Shown here: positions 32,431-36,220 of the stretch, piece by piece | How positions within the stretch are numbered: the stretch's first letter is position 1 | How the letters are laid out: every line of letters begins with the position of its first letter | Source of the DNA: Sphingomonadales bacterium | GTDB lineage: Bacteria; Pseudomonadota; Alphaproteobacteria; Sphingomonadales; Sphingomonadaceae | NCBI GenBank assembly: GCA_013297725.1 | Contig: JAAFIB010000019.1 | Coordinates: 5,501-41,720 of the forward strand | Reading direction: 5' to 3' | DNA length: 36,220 nucleotides | The notes under the pieces: model-generated | Told to the model about the DNA's origin: nothing | The model's database searches: none | The model's input: the letters and a program-made list of their open reading frames with translations, nothing else | Translations under genes and position numbers: made by a program

Positions 32431-34299
32431 ATGCTCAACATAAACGGTATCACTGTGCGCCTTGGCGGACGCACCATAATTGATCGCGCCAACGCCACTC
32501 TTCCCGCCTATGGCCGTATTGGCCTGATCGGGCGCAATGGCGCGGGCAAATCGACACTGATGAAAGTGATGATCGGGCAGCTGGATCCCGATGACGGCTC
32601 GCTGGATATGCCCAAAGGCACACGCATCGGCTATATCGCGCAGGAAGCACCCGCCGGAGACTCTACGCCATTTGACACGGTGCTCGCCGCCGATACCGAG
32701 CGGGCGGATTTATTGGCCGAAAGCGAGATCGAAGGGCTGGACGCTGACCGTATGGCAGAGGTGCACGAACGGCTGATCGCGATTGATGCCTATACCGCCC
32801 CTGCCCGCGCGAGCCGCATATTGGTTGGCCTTGGCTTTGACGAAGAGATGCAGGCACAGCCGCTGGATAGCTTTTCCGGCGGTTGGAAAATGCGTGTGGC
32901 GCTGGCAGCGTTGCTGTTTTCGCAACCCGATTTGCTGCTGCTTGACGAACCATCAAACCACTTGGATTTAGAAGCGACATTGTGGCTGGAAAACTTCCTG
33001 AAAAGCTATCCGGCGATGATGGTCGTGATCAGCCACGAACGCGACCTGTTGAACAATGTGGTTGATCATATCCTGCATCTCGAAGGCGGCAGCGTCACTT
33101 TGTACGCGGGCGGCTATGATAGTTTTGAACGGCAGCGCGCCGAACGTGCTGCGCAACTGGCAGCGGCAAAGGCGGCGCAGGATGCTCAGCGGGCCAAGCT
33201 GCAAGACTATGTTGCGCGTAACTCTGCACGCGCCTCCACCGCGAAACAGGCCCAGTCGCGGGCCAAGGCTTTGGCGCGGATGCAGCCTATTCAGGCGATG
33301 GTTGATGATCCGACGTTAAGTTTCGCCTTTCCAAGCCCCGAAGAATTGCGCCCGCCGCTGATCACGCTTGATCTGGCAAGCGTTGGCTACTCGGCGGGCA
33401 AGCCGATATTGGAACGGCTGAACCTGCGGATCGACCCTGATGACCGCATCGCTTTGCTGGGCCGCAACGGCAATGGTAAAACTACCCTCGCCCGCCTGCT
33501 CGCCGCACAATTGACGCCTATGGATGGCGCGATGAATGCGTCCGGGAAAATGCGCGTTGGCTATTTCACACAGTATCAGGTGGAGGAACTCGACGGCGAC
33601 GATACCCCACTGGAACATATGACGCGGCAGATGAAGGGGATGACCCCGGGCGCTGTTCGTGCACAACTGGGCCGCTTTGGCTTTTCTGGCCCCAAAGCGA
33701 CAACGCAAGTCGGCAAGCTGTCTGGCGGCGAACGCGCACGGCTTGCACTGGCGCTGATTACCCGCGATGCGCCGCATCTGTTGATCCTTGATGAACCGAC
33801 CAACCACCTTGACGTCGATGCGCGCGAGGCGTTGGTGCAGGCGTTGAACGAATATGATGGCACCGTCGTTCTGGTCAGCCATGATCGGCACATGCTTGAG
33901 CTGACCGCAGACCGGCTGGTGCTAGTCGACGGCGGCACCGCGACCGAGTTTTCAGGAACGATTGAGGATTATACCGACTTCATTCTTGGCAAAGGTCCAG
34001 CCAAGGAAAAGGTATCCAAAGCAGATCGCAAGGAAGACAAAAAGGCAGCAGCGGCGGCGCGTGAACGCTTGGCTGGATTGAAAAAGGCAGTCAGCGATGC
34101 TGAGGCTGATCTTGCAAAGTTGGAAGTCGTCCTGTCCGCCATTGACCGCGCGATGTTCGATCCAGCGTCGGCGGCGAACGAGTATAAAAGCCTGACCATG
34201 AGCGAATTGTCTCAGCGGCGCGGCAAGATTGTATCTGCGCAAGAAGCTGCGGAAGCACGCTGGGTTGCGGCGAGTGAGGCTTTGGAGAAGGCGGGTTAG
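32431..34299 (+). CDS. ABC-F family ATP-binding protein
   Basis: A 622-residue soluble protein with two ABC domains and no membrane part. Walker A motifs are GRNGAGKST (34-42) and GRNGNGKTT. Signatures are SFSGGWKMR and KLSGGERARL; Walker B motifs are LLLLDEPSNHLD and LLILDEPTNHLD. A linker rich in Arg and Ala (residues about 235-270) joins them, and a coiled-coil tail of charged residues ends the chain, as in Uup/YheS-type proteins. ABC-F proteins bind the ribosomal E site and relieve stalls. The start at 32431 is chosen because MLNINGITVRLGG is the family N-terminus; a frame to 32299 overlaps pnuC. Confidence 0.94.
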   Translation: MLNINGITVRLGGRTIIDRANATLPAYGRIGLIGRNGAGKSTLMKVMIGQLDPDDGSLDMPKGTRIGYIAQEAPAGDSTPFDTVLAADTERADLLAESEIEGLDADRMAEVHERLIAIDAYTAPARASRILVGLGFDEEMQAQPLDSFSGGWKMRVALAALLFSQPDLLLLDEPSNHLDLEATLWLENFLKSYPAMMVVISHERDLLNNVVDHILHLEGGSVTLYAGGYDSFERQRAERAAQLAAAKAAQDAQRAKLQDYVARNSARASTAKQAQSRAKALARMQPIQAMVDDPTLSFAFPSPEELRPPLITLDLASVGYSAGKPILERLNLRIDPDDRIALLGRNGNGKTTLARLLAAQLTPMDGAMNASGKMRVGYFTQYQVEELDGDDTPLEHMTRQMKGMTPGAVRAQLGRFGFSGPKATTQVGKLSGGERARLALALITRDAPHLLILDEPTNHLDVDAREALVQALNEYDGTVVLVSHDRHMLELTADRLVLVDGGTATEFSGTIEDYTDFILGKGPAKEKVSKADRKEDKKAAAAARERLAGLKKAVSDAEADLAKLEVVLSAIDRAMFDPASAANEYKSLTMSELSQRRGKIVSAQEAAEARWVAASEALEKAG

Positions 34300-34344
34300 A
34301 GTTATTCACGATCTCTATGCCTAAGCCCCCACAACTAAAACAAC

Positions 34345-34443
34345 ACCGTTAGTGCTGAGCCTGTCGAAGGACGTCCATTAGTCTCAACCACCGTGTCCGA
34401 ACTGCGGGACGTGCTTCGACAGGCTCAGCACTAACGGTTTTTT
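34345..34443. repeat. Large palindrome acting as a bidirectional terminator
   Basis: Perfect 25-base arms (34345-34369 and 34414-34438) form a stem that continues after one mismatch with ACGT/ACGT and two more pairs, leaving a loop of about 30 bases. Six T residues (34438-34443) follow on the plus strand, so it can end the ABC-F transcript; it also lies downstream of the convergent DUF1289 gene. The arm core (gtgctgagcctgtcgaag) is like a short repeat spread widely in sphingomonad and other proteobacterial genomes; that similarity is from memory. Confidence 0.75.
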
Positions 34444-34461
34444 GGGGAGTGAGTGAGACCG

Positions 34462-34653
34462 CTAGCTTCTCAACCGCAACAACCGCTCCGGCAACCTGTC
34501 AACAATCGCCTGCCTCTCTTCCTCGCTAGCCTTCGCCCAACCCGCAATCTCATCCAGCGACCGTCCGCATCCGGTGCAATACTCACCCGTTGCATCAACG
34601 CTGCAAATATCGACACAAGGCGACGTGATATTGGGCGACGCCACCTCACTCAT
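34462..34653 (-). CDS. DUF1289 Cys-rich small protein
   Basis: A 63-residue protein with the DUF1289 pattern: SPCVDICSVD, then YCTGCGRSLDEIAGW and EERQAIVDRL. Cys13, Cys17, Cys26 and Cys29 could hold zinc or an Fe-S cluster. Function is unknown. The start at 34653 overlaps the upstream hydrolase stop by ATGA; the longer frame to 34761 is a shadow within that gene. Confidence 0.88.
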   Translation of the reverse strand: MSEVASPNITSPCVDICSVDATGEYCTGCGRSLDEIAGWAKASEEERQAIVDRLPERLLRLRS

Positions 34654-35579
34654 TTCGCGCGCAACCAATCCGCCATTAAAGCGTTCACCGCATCCGGCGC
34701 GTCCTGTTGCACCCAGTGCGAAATGCCGGGCAGCCGGTGCAGCGTCAAATGCGGAACCCATTGCTCCATCCCGTCGAGCAGATGGATATCAAGCGCCAGA
34801 TCATTCTCGCCCCAGATTACCAGCGTTTCGGTATTCACCACGCCGTCGCCAACATTGCGCATATCCGGCAACCGCATCAGCGCGCGGTAGTAATTCAGCA
34901 TCGCGGTTATCGCGCCGGGCCGCCTCGCCGCATTGGCATAGACCTCCAGCTTCTCTTTTGAAAAATTGCCTTTGTTCGCTGCTGTGCCGGTAAAGGCCCG
35001 CTTCACCGCACGGGCATAGCGCGCAAGCAACAGCTTTTCGGGCAACCACGGGATTTGAAAGAAAAAGATATACCAGCTTTTGCGCAGCTGCCGCCATTTG
35101 CGGATTTCGCGTTCCGCGCATTTCGGATGCGGCACGTTCATGATGACAAGGCGATCAAGCGGGCGCACTTGCCGGATCGCAAACATCCACGCAACGATGG
35201 CGCCCCAATCATGCGCGATCAGCATCACTTCGGTTGCGGGGTTTTCGGCTTTGGCATGATCGATCAGCGCCGCGACATCCTGCAACAAAGTGTCGATGCG
35301 ATAGGCTTCGATACCCTCTGGCTTCGAGCTCGCGCCATAGCCGCGCATATTGGGTGCCCACACGCGCCAGCCCTTTTCCACCAGCATCGGTATCTGGTGC
35401 CGCCATGAAAAGTTCAGCTCTGGAAAGCCATGGAGCAGGATCGCAAGCTTGTGCGATTTGTCGTCGCCAGCCTCTGCCAGCTCGAACCGCTGGCCATTGG
35501 CCTCTACAAAGCGTGTGCTCACACCTGACGCAGGTTCTGGCGTCCATGAAAATTCTGTTTGCGGAAAAGCATTTGGCAT
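34650..35579 (-). CDS. Alpha/beta hydrolase, epoxide-hydrolase-like
   Basis: A 309-residue cytosolic alpha/beta hydrolase. The oxyanion motif HGFPE is followed by FSWRHQIP. The nucleophile position holds Asp in AHDWGAIVAW, as in epoxide hydrolases and haloalkane dehalogenases. MRGYGASSKP, the acid in WGENDLALD and the base His in GISHWVQQD complete the fold. HGFPE and RGYGxSxxP favour epoxide hydrolase. A long basic cap (residues about 150-210) covers the site. The start at 35579 is the best fit; an ATG at 35603 would add eight residues, and the frame to 35870 runs over the divergent PHA synthase start. Confidence 0.87.
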   Translation of the reverse strand: MPNAFPQTEFSWTPEPASGVSTRFVEANGQRFELAEAGDDKSHKLAILLHGFPELNFSWRHQIPMLVEKGWRVWAPNMRGYGASSKPEGIEAYRIDTLLQDVAALIDHAKAENPATEVMLIAHDWGAIVAWMFAIRQVRPLDRLVIMNVPHPKCAEREIRKWRQLRKSWYIFFFQIPWLPEKLLLARYARAVKRAFTGTAANKGNFSKEKLEVYANAARRPGAITAMLNYYRALMRLPDMRNVGDGVVNTETLVIWGENDLALDIHLLDGMEQWVPHLTLHRLPGISHWVQQDAPDAVNALMADWLRAK

Positions 35580-35696
35580 ATGACCGCCCCATATCGCCTG
35601 CATCGCCACAGGTCGAGCAACAAAGCCAAAGCAAGCAATTGACGTGCCGCTCTCCGCTGTGCATTCTACATTCAAAGAAACAGGAGAGGTTTCAAA

Positions 35697-36220
35697 ATGG
35701 CAGCGACCAGCGACAAACCCAAAAAGGGCAAAGCAAAATCGAAAACCGCATTTAAGGATTTCCCGAAAGGTGCGTTTGACGCAGCGAACGAAGCGACCAT
35801 GGCGCTTGGCCCGCTTGCCGGTTTGGCGCGTGAGGATTTCATCGGTGCCATCGGCCTGATGCTGCGGCAAACCGCAACGAACCCGAACAAAGCGTTCAAA
35901 GCGACCAAGAATTTCAGCGAAGACGTTGTGAAGATCATGACGGGCAAATCTGACCTAGCGCCTGATGCCAAAGACAAGCGTTTTATGGACCCAGCATGGA
36001 CGTTCAATCCATTTTTTAAGGCGGGCGCGCAATATTATCTCGCGGTGCAAAAAGGCGTCAAAAGCTATATCGAGGATCTGGAGCTCGACGCGCTGGAACG
36101 TGACCGCGCGAACTTTATCTCGCAGATCATCATCGATGCGATGTCCCCCACCAACAGTCTGATCGGCAACCCGACCGCGCAAAAGCGGCTGGTGGATTCA
36201 GGCGGGCTATCGCTCGTTAA
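35697..36220 (+). CDS. phaC: Class I poly(3-hydroxyalkanoate) synthase (partial)
   Basis: The frame starts at 35697 with AGGAGAGG 7-14 bases upstream and runs off the right edge after 174 codons, so the catalytic Cys is not in view. The N-terminal PhaC signature is clear: KRFMDPAWTFNPFFKAGAQY, YIEDLELD, RDRANFISQIIIDAMSPTN, then GNPTAQKRLVDSGGLSLV. It polymerises (R)-3-hydroxyacyl-CoA into storage granules. A Lys-rich tail (residues 7-20) opens the protein. It is divergent from the epoxide-hydrolase-like gene, 117 bases between starts. Confidence 0.92.
   Translation, partial: MAATSDKPKKGKAKSKTAFKDFPKGAFDAANEATMALGPLAGLAREDFIGAIGLMLRQTATNPNKAFKATKNFSEDVVKIMTGKSDLAPDAKDKRFMDPAWTFNPFFKAGAQYYLAVQKGVKSYIEDLELDALERDRANFISQIIIDAMSPTNSLIGNPTAQKRLVDSGGLSLV

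Overview
The window reads as chromosomal DNA of an alphaproteobacterium, most likely a member of the Sphingomonadales (Sphingorhabdus/Sphingopyxis-like). This rests on moderate GC content, the gene neighbourhoods (fabD-fabG-acpP-fabF-mltG, rlmE-ppx, pnuC-nadR-lepA, class I PHA synthase) and protein style. The taxon is an inference; no rRNA or other marker settles it. Most genes are ordinary housekeeping or lipid-metabolism genes. One accessory cassette lies at about 25.4-29.4 kb.

Layout. (1) 1-7047, minus strand: a long type II fatty-acid synthesis and cell-wall cluster read as ldcA-like, fabD, an enoyl-CoA hydratase paralogue, fabG, a small secreted protein, acpP, fabF, mltG and a tandem truncated MltG-like gene cut by the window edge. 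(2) 7104-10287, plus strand: a MurC/Mpl-type Mur ligase, divergent from the LD-carboxypeptidase and probably its partner in peptidoglycan recycling, then a lipoprotein 5'-nucleotidase. (3) 10293-14447, minus: a four-gene operon of YghU-type GST, acyl-CoA dehydrogenase, thiolase and HTD2/MaoC-type hydratase. (4) 14540-16416, minus: rlmE and ppx/gppA; then tRNA-Gln(CUG) with its own promoter. (5) 16832-18969, minus: kynureninase with an upstream lipoprotein alpha/beta hydrolase that could be a formamidase. (6) 19121-22364: an outer-membrane barrel protein, a BaeS/BaeR-like two-component system and a divergent DUF2147 protein. The promoters of the barrel gene and the DUF2147 gene share helically phased CTCCA repeats, which suggests one regulon. 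(7) 22378-25372: AlkB-type alkane hydroxylase divergent from a membrane methyl-accepting chemotaxis-like protein.

(8) 25373-29424 is the accessory segment. A 536-base non-coding stretch carries five 14-bp tandem repeats, a hairpin and a possible small RNA with a strong terminator. Next comes a minus-strand operon encoding a ubiquitin-like protein (Ubl), a JAB/JAMM isopeptidase and an E1/ThiF-like activating enzyme. A divergent XRE regulator plus ImmA/IrrE metalloprotease pair follows, with a palindromic operator-like region between the two operons. This is a compact bacterial ubiquitin-like modification system with no recognisable E2. The Ubl ends in a bare Ala-Gly and needs no C-terminal trimming, so the JAB enzyme may act mainly as a deconjugase. 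The XRE/ImmA pair suggests control by regulated proteolysis.

(9) 29452-32345, minus: pnuC, a NadR-like kinase and lepA. (10) 32431-36220: an ABC-F ATPase, a large palindromic terminator/repeat, a DUF1289 protein, an epoxide-hydrolase-like enzyme and, divergently, the start of a PHA synthase running off the right edge.
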